A DNA stretch of 64,000 nucleotides from Caulobacter sp. CCUG 60055 (GTDB lineage Bacteria; Pseudomonadota; Alphaproteobacteria; Caulobacterales; Caulobacteraceae). Position 1 is the first letter of the stretch. The number at the start of each line of letters is the position of its first letter. Below are positions 26,497-33,852 of this stretch, piece by piece. The stretch lies in NCBI RefSeq assembly GCF_022750545.1, contig NZ_PUIC01000001.1, forward strand, positions 1 to 64,000, read 5' to 3'. Under the pieces are notes generated by a model. It made no database searches, was not told the DNA's origin, and saw only the letters and a program-made list of their open reading frames with translations. The position numbers were made by a program, and so were the translations under genes.

Positions 26497-26730
26497 CAGT
26501 TTATACACACGATATCGGCTCATATTTTGAACATATACTGAAGTTGACTCCATAAATGCTCCAAGCGTATGAGGCTCATCGTCGCGGTCGGCGGCCGAGT
26601 ATTGGCTGACGTTCGGCGGCCGGAACGCTTTCTCTTCGAGAAAGCTTCTGATCGTGCGTGTTGAGATGAAATATTCGGACGGCCGCGCGCCGTCCTCGAT
26701 CGACTGATCCTGATATTCACTCACAGCCAT
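26479..26730 (-). CDS. Possible small protein antisense to the PstS-like leader (doubtful)
   Basis: A minus-strand frame from ATG 26730 to TAA encodes 83 residues beginning MAVSEYQDQSIEDG. Its central third has GC-rich third codon positions like real genes here, while the ends do not. Against it, the ATG lies only 18 bases from the plus-strand PstS-like start, leaving no room for a promoter between them, and no family motif is recognised. It may be a remnant or a chance frame. Confidence 0.22.
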   Translation of the reverse strand: MAVSEYQDQSIEDGARPSEYFISTRTIRSFLEEKAFRPPNVSQYSAADRDDEPHTLGAFMESTSVYVQNMSRYRVYKLCDDIY

Positions 26731-26748
26731 CGAAGGGGCTTCCCCAAC

Positions 26749-28254
26749 ATGTCCAGCCTTAAACTTCGCGCTCTCGCGGGCGCCTGCGCGCTCATGGGCG
26801 CTTCGGCCCTGGCCGTCGCCGCCAATGCTCAAACCACCGTCTACGGCGCCGGCTCCTCGCTGCTGGCCCCGTACTGGGCCCAAGGCGCCAACTGCTACGC
26901 CTCGTCCTCGGGCGCCTATCTGGTGAAGGGCACGCCGGCCGCGTCGGTCACGGCTCCGGCCAACCCGCACGTCACCTGCTCGCCGAACACGACCCAGGCG
27001 ATCAAGTTCGACGCCACGGGCTCGGGCGCCGGCGTCAGCGCCGTCTACGCGCACTCCACCGCGGTTCCGCTGCTCGGCTCGACCGACGCGGCCGGCACCA
27101 CCCCGGTCTATCCGTCGATCCAATACGGCCTGTCGGACAACCCCCTGACCGCCGCCAACGTCTCGGTCTACAACAACGGCGGCACCATCGGCAGCGGCGC
27201 GACCGCCGTCACCCTGCAGGCCCCGGGCGTCGCCGTGACCACCCCCTGCACGGCCACCAACATCTCGGGCTGCCAGTTCCCCAACCCGGTCTCGCTGTAC
27301 GGCGCCCTGGTGCAGTTCCCGGTGTCGGTCGACCCGGTGGCGATCACCTATAACGTCGCCGGCTCGACCAGCTCGATCAAGCTGGACACGGCCGCCTACT
27401 GCAAGATCTTCAACGGCCAGATCACCGACTGGAACGACGCGGCCATCACCGCCCTGAACGGCGGCTCGGTCACCGGCGGCTCCAGCCTGCCGATCAAGCT
27501 GGTCGGCCGTTCGGACAGCTCGGGCACCACCTCGATCTTCACCCGCCACCTGGCCGCGGTCTGCGGCGGCCTGGTCACCACCAACAACTACTCGGCCGGC
27601 ACCACCACCCTGCCGGCGAGCATCATCAGCTCCTTCACCCTGGCCAGCGGCAGCAGCGGCGTCGCCACCCTGGTGAACTCCACGGCCGGCGCCATCGCCT
27701 ATATCGGCCCGGACTATGTCAAGCCGGCGGTGAGCAACACCGGCGCCAACAGCTACAACCTGCCGGCCGCCACGTTGCAGAACGCCAATGGCGACTGGAC
27801 CTCGCCGACGGCCGCCGCCGCCGCCATCTCCTTCGCCTCCATCGCTCCGCCGCAAAGCGACGCCAGCGGCAACTACGCCTCGGGCACCACCGCCAACGGC
27901 CTGCGCACCAACCCGCAGGACTGGGTGCAATCGACGGCGGCCACCGCCCCGATCGCCAAGCCCACGGCTGCGAACGCCTATCCGATCGTCGGCACCACCA
28001 ACTTCGTCGGCTACACCTGCTACAGCACGCAGGGCTCGGTCAACGTTCTGAAGGGTTTCCTGAACTTCGGCGGCGGCAGTCAGGCCAACACCATCCTGTC
28101 GGATGCGGCCCTTGCGCAGCTCCCTTCGAACTGGCTGAACGCGATCAACAACACCTTCGTGCTCAACAACGGCGATGCGGCTTCGCTGAAGCTCTACTTC
28201 GCCCGCGCGGGCGCGGCGAACACCGCCTGCAGCTCGGTCAGCACCGGCGCCTGA
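26749..28254 (+). CDS. Secreted PstS-like substrate-binding protein, copy 1
   Basis: A 501-residue exported protein with a Sec signal ending at AANA (residue 27). It has the PBP-like fold motifs of phosphate-binding proteins: VYGAGSSLLAPYWAQ near the N-terminus, FDATGSGAG, and GRSDSSGTTSIF, where Arg254, Asp256, Ser258, Gly259 and Thr260 match the phosphate-contact R-x-D-x-S-G-T pattern of PstS. It is longer than periplasmic PstS (about 340 residues) because of extra Ser/Thr/Asn-rich segments. No pstCAB genes follow, and it lies beside the T2SS operon, so it is probably an exported binding protein secreted by that system. In Pseudomonas and Caulobacter, T2SS-secreted phosphate-starvation proteins are known. 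A terminator follows. Confidence 0.82.
   Translation: MSSLKLRALAGACALMGASALAVAANAQTTVYGAGSSLLAPYWAQGANCYASSSGAYLVKGTPAASVTAPANPHVTCSPNTTQAIKFDATGSGAGVSAVYAHSTAVPLLGSTDAAGTTPVYPSIQYGLSDNPLTAANVSVYNNGGTIGSGATAVTLQAPGVAVTTPCTATNISGCQFPNPVSLYGALVQFPVSVDPVAITYNVAGSTSSIKLDTAAYCKIFNGQITDWNDAAITALNGGSVTGGSSLPIKLVGRSDSSGTTSIFTRHLAAVCGGLVTTNNYSAGTTTLPASIISSFTLASGSSGVATLVNSTAGAIAYIGPDYVKPAVSNTGANSYNLPAATLQNANGDWTSPTAAAAAISFASIAPPQSDASGNYASGTTANGLRTNPQDWVQSTAATAPIAKPTAANAYPIVGTTNFVGYTCYSTQGSVNVLKGFLNFGGGSQANTILSDAALAQLPSNWLNAINNTFVLNNGDAASLKLYFARAGAANTACSSVSTGA
27372..27510 (+). repeat. 139-bp block identical to 28971-29109
   Basis: Within the two tandem PstS-like genes this stretch is base-for-base identical at an offset of 1599, whereas flanking coding sequence is clearly diverged, including many synonymous changes. 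It encodes the segment from SIKLDTAAYC to the VGR before the ligand motif. The pattern suggests local gene conversion. Confidence 0.75.
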
Positions 28255-28281
28255 TCCGCTATCGACTTTCGCGCTTTGCGA

Positions 28282-28311
28282 GGCCCCGGCGTTCGCCGGG
28301 GCCTTTTCTTT
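28282..28311 (+). terminator. Rho-independent terminator after PstS-like copy 1
   Basis: A 9-bp perfect GC stem (GGCCCCGGC / GCCGGGGCC) with a GTTC loop is followed by TTTTCTTT. It ends just before the ribosome-binding site of the second PstS-like gene, so the two genes are transcribed at least partly separately. Confidence 0.85.
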
Positions 28312-28329
28312 GGAAGGAAGCGGAATTTC

Positions 28330-29859
28330 ATGATGCTCAAACTATATCCCCGCCGTCTGGCGAGCGCCTGCCTTTTCATGGGTGTTTCGCTCTTGGCCGT
28401 CGCCGCCAAGGCCCAGAATACCGTCTACGGCGCTGGTTCCTCGATGGTCGCGCAGGTCTGGGGGCAATTGTCCAACTGCTACGCCTTGCCTTCAGGCGCC
28501 TATCTGGTGAAGGGCGCGCCGGCCGCGTCGGTCACGCCTCTCGCCAATCCGCACATCACATGCTCGCCGATCGCCACCCAGGCGATCGAGTTCGACGCCA
28601 CGGGTTCGGGGGCCGGCGTCAACGCCGTCTACGCCCACTCTCCGGCGATCCCGTTGCTGGGCTCGACCGACGCGGCTGGAGCTACCCCAGTCTATCCGTC
28701 GATCCAGTACGCCCTCTCGGAAATTCCCCTGACCATGGCCAGCGTCTCCATCTACAATAGCGGAGGCTTGATCGGCGGCGGTCCGATCGGCGGCGGCGCG
28801 ACCGCCATGATGGTGACGCCGCCGGGCGTCGCCCCGACCAACCCGTGCACGATCGCCAATGTCTCCGACTGTCAGATTCCCAATCCTGGCGAGCGATATG
28901 GCGCCCTGGTGCAGTTTCCGGTCGCAATCGTGCCGATCGCGATCACCTACAACGTTCCCGGTTCGACCAACTCGATCAAGCTGGACACGGCCGCCTACTG
29001 CAAGATCTTCAACGGCCAGATCACCGACTGGAACGACGCGGCCATCACCGCCCTGAACGGCGGCTCGGTCACCGGCGGCTCCAGCCTGCCGATCAAGCTG
29101 GTCGGCCGTGTTGACAGTTCGGGCGCGACCTCGATCTTCACCCGCCACCTGGCCGCGGTCTGCGGCGGCCTGGTCACCACCAACAACTACTCGGCCGGCA
29201 CCGCCACCCTGCCGGCCAGCATCGTCAGCTCGTTCACCCTGGGCAACGGCGACAGCCGCGTCGCCACCGTGGTCAATGCGACGCCGGGGGCGATTGCCTA
29301 TATCAGCTTTTCCTATGTGTTGCCGGCGGTGAACAACACCGGGGCAAACACTTACAACCTGCCGACTGCTACGTTGCAGAACGCCAATGGCGATTGGACC
29401 TTGCCGATAGCGCAGGCCGCCTCGATCTCCTTCGCTTCCATCGCTCCACCGCAAAGCGACGCTAGCGGCAACTACGCCCCTGGAGCGACCGTCAACGGCC
29501 TGCGCACCAACCCGCAGGACTGGGTTCAGTCATCAGCGGCTACCGCCGCGATCGCCAAGCCCACGGCTGCGAACGCCTATCCGATCGTCGGGACCACCAA
29601 CTTCGTCGGCTATACCTGCTACAACACGCAGCGCTCGGTCAACGTTCTGAAAGGTTTCCTGACCTTCGGCGGCGGTAGCCAGGCCAACACCATCCTGTCG
29701 GATGCGGCCCTCGCGCAGCTCCCTTCGAACTGGCTGAACGCGATCAACAACACCTTCCTTCTCAACAATGGTGACGCAGCTTTGCTGAAGCTGTATTTCG
29801 CCAAAGCTGGCGTCACTGGCACCGGCTGCGCTTCGCTTAGCTCCGGCGCCGGCGCCTAA
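28330..29859 (+). CDS. Secreted PstS-like substrate-binding protein, copy 2
   Basis: A 509-residue tandem paralogue of the preceding gene with a signal peptide ending VAAKA. ATG 28330 follows a GGAAGGAAG ribosome-binding site. The GAGSS and TGSGAG motifs are kept, but the ligand motif reads RVDSSGA (Arg260 to Ala266): the Thr that hydrogen-bonds phosphate in PstS is replaced by Ala. It also has a Gly-rich insertion (GGLIGGGPIGGGA) and more Ile/Met than copy 1. Codon use is slightly less GC-rich than in copy 1. The copy may bind a different ligand or have lost binding. It too ends at a terminator. Confidence 0.8.
   Translation: MMLKLYPRRLASACLFMGVSLLAVAAKAQNTVYGAGSSMVAQVWGQLSNCYALPSGAYLVKGAPAASVTPLANPHITCSPIATQAIEFDATGSGAGVNAVYAHSPAIPLLGSTDAAGATPVYPSIQYALSEIPLTMASVSIYNSGGLIGGGPIGGGATAMMVTPPGVAPTNPCTIANVSDCQIPNPGERYGALVQFPVAIVPIAITYNVPGSTNSIKLDTAAYCKIFNGQITDWNDAAITALNGGSVTGGSSLPIKLVGRVDSSGATSIFTRHLAAVCGGLVTTNNYSAGTATLPASIVSSFTLGNGDSRVATVVNATPGAIAYISFSYVLPAVNNTGANTYNLPTATLQNANGDWTLPIAQAASISFASIAPPQSDASGNYAPGATVNGLRTNPQDWVQSSAATAAIAKPTAANAYPIVGTTNFVGYTCYNTQRSVNVLKGFLTFGGGSQANTILSDAALAQLPSNWLNAINNTFLLNNGDAALLKLYFAKAGVTGTGCASLSSGAGA
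28971..29109 (+). repeat. 139-bp block identical to 27372-27510
   Basis: Second member of the identical block pair inside the tandem PstS-like genes. Identity stops exactly at the ligand-binding R-x-D-x-S-G-T motif, where the two copies differ. Confidence 0.75.
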
Positions 29860-29887
29860 CTCGAAATCAACTTCGCGCTTTGCGAGG

Positions 29888-29911
29888 CCCCGGCGTTCGC
29901 CGGGGTTTCTG
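29888..29911 (+). terminator. Rho-independent terminator after PstS-like copy 2
   Basis: CCCCGGC, GTTC loop, GCCGGGG, then TTTCTG. Stem core, loop and the preceding CGCGCTTTGCGAGG match the terminator after copy 1, so the terminator was duplicated with the gene. Confidence 0.8.
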
Positions 29912-30017
29912 TTCGAAGGCGGTGGCGTGTCGTGTTCGGGTTGCAGCGAGTTCGTCGGAATAGATTCCGTACGCCTCGTCCCTGCATGATCTGCTGAATG
30001 GGTTGTTGCAGCTGGAG

Positions 30018-30035
30018 GCTGTGCTTCTGCACAGC
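30018..30035. promoter_or_regulatory. lux-box-like palindrome upstream of the Hint exoprotein gene
   Basis: GCTGTGCTTCTGCACAGC is a palindrome with 6-base arms and a 6-base spacer, sharing CTGTG-N6-CACAG with the three other elements. It lies between the upstream terminator and the gene start at 30090. A TTGACA sequence (30046-30051) begins 10 bases after it and could be a -35 box, though no good -10 is seen at the right distance. Confidence 0.55.
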
Positions 30036-30089
30036 GGGTTCGGTCTTGACATCTGGCAGAGTCGCGCTTCGGCCCAAGTGGAGGGAACT

Positions 30090-31856
30090 ATGGCTCAGAC
30101 TGCTCAAGACGTGCTTAACGCAATAAATGGTGTCACGTTTGAAGCGGGCGCTCTGGGAACCACGTACTTGGCGGCTGGATTAAATCCAGCGCACGGAAGG
30201 ACTGATGTCGATACCGCCGTTACTAACGCTTCTACCGGGAACATTTCAGTCGCATATGTAACAAATGTGTCAAATTCTTCAGTAAAAGTTTCAAGTATTT
30301 CTTATTCATTCAATTCTGGTGATGCGACGCACTTTCCAACATTTGGAACTATAACGCTTTCTGGCGGCGGGATTGGTGGGTATAATATAAGAACGTACTA
30401 TGTTCATGGATTTTCTAGTAACGGACTTTTGCTTAGTGGAAGCTCTTCTCTAAGTTTGGATAACGTAAATGGAATATCGAGAGGGGCAAAGGGTGATTTT
30501 TTTGAGATTTTAAGCTTCCATAATATGGGTGCTGGGCCGTCTTCACCGGCGTTTCCGACAAGTTTTTCCTTGACGGGGGCGAATGGTTCTCGAGGATCGC
30601 GTCCAAGTTATTACTATCTGATATATTCGGGACAAGGATCTTATACTGATAGAATAGGTATTGCGCATACTTTAAAATACTCAAAATATGTTAACTATGG
30701 TTACGATGAACTTAAGGCGCATGCCGGTCATCCAACATATTCGCATGCGGTAGGGACGACGAATAATTTAGTTTGGAACAACAATCCCCACCCCCCGACC
30801 TTCCCTCTAAACTTCAGCAAGGACGCCTCAACCTTCAACATCGCGGCGGTGCCGTGTTTCGTCGAGGGGACGCGCGTCCTGACCGCGCGGGGCGAGGTCG
30901 CCGTCGAGGATCTGGTCGAGGGCGATGAGGCGGTGCTGGCCGGCGGCGGCGCCCGCACGGTGATCTGGATCGGCGACCGGCGGGTCAGGGCGGCCAGCCA
31001 TCCGCGCCCAGCCGAGGTCAACCCCGTCCGTGTCTGCGCCGGCGCCTTCGGCGAGGGCGCGCCGCGCCGCGACCTTCGGCTGTCGCCCGGCCACGCCGTC
31101 TGGATGGACGGCGTGCTGATCCCGGTCGGCCGGCTGGTCAACGGCGCCACCATCATCCAGGAACAGGTTGAAACCGTTCGATATTTCCACGTCGAACTCG
31201 ACGCCCACGACGTGCTGCTGGCCGAGGGGCTGGCCTGCGAGAGCTATCTGGACGACGGCAACCGCGAGATCTTCGCCAATTCGCCCGAGCATGTGGCGCT
31301 GTTCGGTCCGCTCGATCCGCTGGACCGCGAGCACGCCTGCGCGCCCGTGGTCGAGAACGGGCCGGCTCTGGAGGCGGCGAGGGCGGTGCTGCTGCGGCTG
31401 GCCGGCCGCCTGGGCTGGACGCTCGGCCATGAACCCGACCTCGCGCTGTCGATCGACGGCCGGTCGGTCTCGCCGGCGCACGTGGCCGAAGGGCGTATCT
31501 GGCTGGTCGCGCCGGCCGGCGCGGGCGAACTGGTCCTGGCGTCGCGGGCTGGACGCCCGGCCGAGGTTTCGCCCGCCGGCGCCGACCCGCGCCGCCTGGG
31601 CGTGGCTGTGGCCGAGGTCCGCGTCGACGGCCGCCCGCTCGACCTGGCCGACCCGGCGTTCGGGCGCGGTTTCCACGAGCTGGAGCGTCTGGGCGAGGCG
31701 GCGTGGCGGTGGACCGACGGCGAGGCGCGGATCGACCTGACGGCGGCGGTCGGTTCGGCTGGCCCCGCCATGGTCGAGATCGCCATCTCGATGACGGCCG
31801 AGCATTGGGTCCGGCGGCCTGTCCCGTCCGCCCTGCGGCTGGTCGCCGCCGGCTAA
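30090..31856 (+). CDS. Exoprotein with AT-rich beta-type passenger and Hint (hedgehog/intein) domain
   Basis: A 588-residue protein. ATG 30090 is preceded by GGAGGG (30080-30085); the frame opens earlier, but that part contains the lux-box-like element. Residues 1-250 are Ser/Gly/Asn/Tyr-rich with alternating beta-type patterns, carry no family motif I know, and are encoded by DNA far richer in A/T than the surroundings. At Cys256 a typical Hint_2 domain begins (PCFVEGTRVLTARG, VEDLVEGDEAV, later LRLSPGHAVWMDGVLIPVGRLVNG), with normal GC. Hint domains self-cleave before the Cys. No Sec signal is evident, so secretion may use a C-terminal or type I route. The base-composition break suggests a transferred passenger joined to a resident Hint domain. 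Confidence 0.8.
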   Translation: MAQTAQDVLNAINGVTFEAGALGTTYLAAGLNPAHGRTDVDTAVTNASTGNISVAYVTNVSNSSVKVSSISYSFNSGDATHFPTFGTITLSGGGIGGYNIRTYYVHGFSSNGLLLSGSSSLSLDNVNGISRGAKGDFFEILSFHNMGAGPSSPAFPTSFSLTGANGSRGSRPSYYYLIYSGQGSYTDRIGIAHTLKYSKYVNYGYDELKAHAGHPTYSHAVGTTNNLVWNNNPHPPTFPLNFSKDASTFNIAAVPCFVEGTRVLTARGEVAVEDLVEGDEAVLAGGGARTVIWIGDRRVRAASHPRPAEVNPVRVCAGAFGEGAPRRDLRLSPGHAVWMDGVLIPVGRLVNGATIIQEQVETVRYFHVELDAHDVLLAEGLACESYLDDGNREIFANSPEHVALFGPLDPLDREHACAPVVENGPALEAARAVLLRLAGRLGWTLGHEPDLALSIDGRSVSPAHVAEGRIWLVAPAGAGELVLASRAGRPAEVSPAGADPRRLGVAVAEVRVDGRPLDLADPAFGRGFHELERLGEAAWRWTDGEARIDLTAAVGSAGPAMVEIAISMTAEHWVRRPVPSALRLVAAG

Positions 31857-31873
31857 GTCCCGGCGGGCCGCCG

Positions 31874-31891
31874 CCTGTGCGTTTCCACAGT
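31874..31891. promoter_or_regulatory. lux-box-like palindrome upstream of the sulfotransferase gene
   Basis: CCTGTGCGTTTCCACAGT has 5-base perfect arms in the CTGTG-N6-CACAG form. It is centred about 100 bases before the ATG at 31984 and 17 bases after the Hint gene stop. It is the least symmetric of the four elements. Confidence 0.45.
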
Positions 31892-31983
31892 GGCGCGGGC
31901 GGCGGCGAGGGGAACACCCTCGCGCGCCTCCGGCCGCGCCCGCGCAGCTTGGCCCCATTCGTTGAAGCGAGCCGTCGCGACCC

Positions 31984-33840
31984 ATGACCGACCTCCTCGA
32001 AGCCGAACGCCCCGTCGCCGTCGATCCGGAACGGGAGCCCTGTCCTTGCGGGTCGGGATTGCGGGCGGTCCGCTGTTGCCGCCTCAACCTGGCGCGCACG
32101 CCGCGGACCCCGGCCGACGGGCCCTACGCCGAGCGCCTGGCGCGGATGAGCCAGGCCTATGAGGACGGCGAGCTCAAGCTGGCCGAAACCTTGGCGCTGG
32201 AGATCCTCGACGAGGCGCCAGGCCAGCGCGAAGCCCTGGGCGCGCTCTACAACGTCTGCAAGGACCAGGGGCGGATGCAGGCCGCCGAGGTCCTGGTGCG
32301 GCGGGTCGCCGTCCTCTATCCCAACGATCCGGTCTGCCAGATGATCGCCGCCCAGTTCTTCCTGGCGCGCGGGGCGCCGGGCGAGGCCCACCCGCACGCC
32401 CGCATGATGGTGCGGTTGGCGCCCGAGGCCGTGCAGTCGCACATGGTGATGGGCCGCGTATTCAACGCCATGAACGCGCCTCGCGCCGCCGAGCACCATT
32501 TCCGCCGCGCGCTGGAGACGACCAAAGCCCCCGACCGCGAGATCGACCTGGGGCTGGCCGGCGCCCTGCGTGGTCGTGGCCTGTTCGACGAAGCCCGGGC
32601 GATCTTCGCCCGCGTGCTGGAGCAGGGCGAGGACCTCGGCGTCCTGCTGGCCTGGGCGTCGATGGAGGAGGCCGACCGCAAGTTCGAGGCCGCCTCGAGC
32701 CTGCTGGACCGCGCCGCCGCCGTGGCGCCGCAAGGCCCGCGCGTGGCGCTCGGCCGCGTGGCGTTGCTTCGTCGCGCCAAGGCCTTCGACATGGCCCTGA
32801 CCGAACTACAGGCTTTGGAAGCCCGGGTGGAGGAGGGCGAGCTGGGCTCGGCGGCCCTGGCCGAGAAGGGACAGGTTCTGGACGCCCTGGGCCGCTACGA
32901 CGAGGCGTTCGAGGCTTTCACCGCGTTCAAGGCCTGGATGCGCGAGGCGACCGGGCGGACCTACGCCGCCGACGAAGCCGCCGATCAGGTCGCCCGCCTG
33001 AAGGATTTCTTCACGCCGGGGCGCAGCCGCCTGCTGCCCAGGGCCCAGGTCCGCACCGACATCGCCCAGCCGATCTTCGTGGTCGGCTTCCCGCGTTCGG
33101 GGACAACCCTGGTCGAGCAGACCTTGGCCTCGCACCCGGCGATCTCAGCCGGCGACGAGCTTCACATCATCCATAACCTGACCGAGCGCCTGCAACCCCT
33201 GCTCGGCAGCCCGGGGCCGTATCCGACGGCCCTGTCGGAGCTGTGGCTGGGCGATCGCACCGGCCAGATCGACACCCTGCGCGACCTCTATCTCAACGAG
33301 GCCGAGCGGGTCGGAGCCATGGAGCCGGGCAAGCGGTGGTTCACCGACAAGATGCCGCTGAACGAGACCCATCTCGGCCTGATCGGCCTGCTGTTCCCCG
33401 CCGCGCCGGTGATCCATCTGGTGCGGCACCCGCTGGACGTGGTGCTGTCGGCGTTCTCCAACGGCCTGACCCACGGCTTCAACTGCGCGGCGGAGCTGGA
33501 GACGACGGCGCGCCACTATGCGCTGATCTTCGACCTGATGGAGACCTACCTGGCCGCCATGCCGATCCGCTACAAGGCGGTCCGCTACGAGGCGCTGGTC
33601 GAGGACCAGGAAGCCGAGGTGCGGGCGCTGTTCGACTTCATCGGCGAACCGTTCGACCCGGGCGTCCTCGACTTCCACGAGAACACCCGGCCGGCGCGCA
33701 CCGCCAGCTACGCCCAGGTGGCCGAGAAGCTGTACGACCGCTCGCGCTATCGCTACCGCAACTATCTCCGCCACCTGGAGCCGGTGATCCCGATCCTGGA
33801 GCCGGCGATCCGCAGCCTGGGCTACACGATCGAGACCTGA
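31984..33840 (+). CDS. SEC-C / TPR / sulfotransferase fusion
   Basis: A 618-residue protein in three parts. Residues 20-32 form a zinc-binding SEC-C-type motif (Cys20, Cys22, Cys31, Cys32 in CPCGSGLRAVRCC). Residues about 50-340 are TPR-like helical repeats. The C-terminal third is a PAPS-dependent sulfotransferase with the 5'-phosphosulfate loop FPRSGTT at 369-375 and a 3'-phosphate region near HLVRHPLDVVLSAFSN. Such TPR-sulfotransferases act on proteins or glycans; the sugar genes nearby favour a surface polysaccharide, but this is inference. No membrane helix is visible, so it is cytoplasmic. Converges on the M23 peptidase gene. Confidence 0.85.
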   Translation: MTDLLEAERPVAVDPEREPCPCGSGLRAVRCCRLNLARTPRTPADGPYAERLARMSQAYEDGELKLAETLALEILDEAPGQREALGALYNVCKDQGRMQAAEVLVRRVAVLYPNDPVCQMIAAQFFLARGAPGEAHPHARMMVRLAPEAVQSHMVMGRVFNAMNAPRAAEHHFRRALETTKAPDREIDLGLAGALRGRGLFDEARAIFARVLEQGEDLGVLLAWASMEEADRKFEAASSLLDRAAAVAPQGPRVALGRVALLRRAKAFDMALTELQALEARVEEGELGSAALAEKGQVLDALGRYDEAFEAFTAFKAWMREATGRTYAADEAADQVARLKDFFTPGRSRLLPRAQVRTDIAQPIFVVGFPRSGTTLVEQTLASHPAISAGDELHIIHNLTERLQPLLGSPGPYPTALSELWLGDRTGQIDTLRDLYLNEAERVGAMEPGKRWFTDKMPLNETHLGLIGLLFPAAPVIHLVRHPLDVVLSAFSNGLTHGFNCAAELETTARHYALIFDLMETYLAAMPIRYKAVRYEALVEDQEAEVRALFDFIGEPFDPGVLDFHENTRPARTASYAQVAEKLYDRSRYRYRNYLRHLEPVIPILEPAIRSLGYTIET

Positions 33841-33852
33841 GGCGTCGCGCCG

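Larger units (their letters stand above)
26111..26748. other. 638-base AT-rich intergenic region upstream of gspE and the PstS-like genes
   Basis: This divergent region should contain the promoters of the gsp operon (minus) and of the PstS-like gene (plus). It has a marked AT-rich segment around 26180-26290 and 26400-26530. It contains an 11-base inverted repeat (26411-26421 and 26486-26496). A possible minus-strand small ORF lies at 26479-26730 and is listed separately. A ribosome-binding site GAAGGGG (26732-26738) precedes the ATG at 26749. Confidence 0.5.

Noticed and set aside
30090-31856. Hint protein as an inteinic polymorphic toxin with immunity gene
   Set aside because: No C-terminal toxin domain and no small downstream immunity gene; the next gene is a large sulfotransferase.
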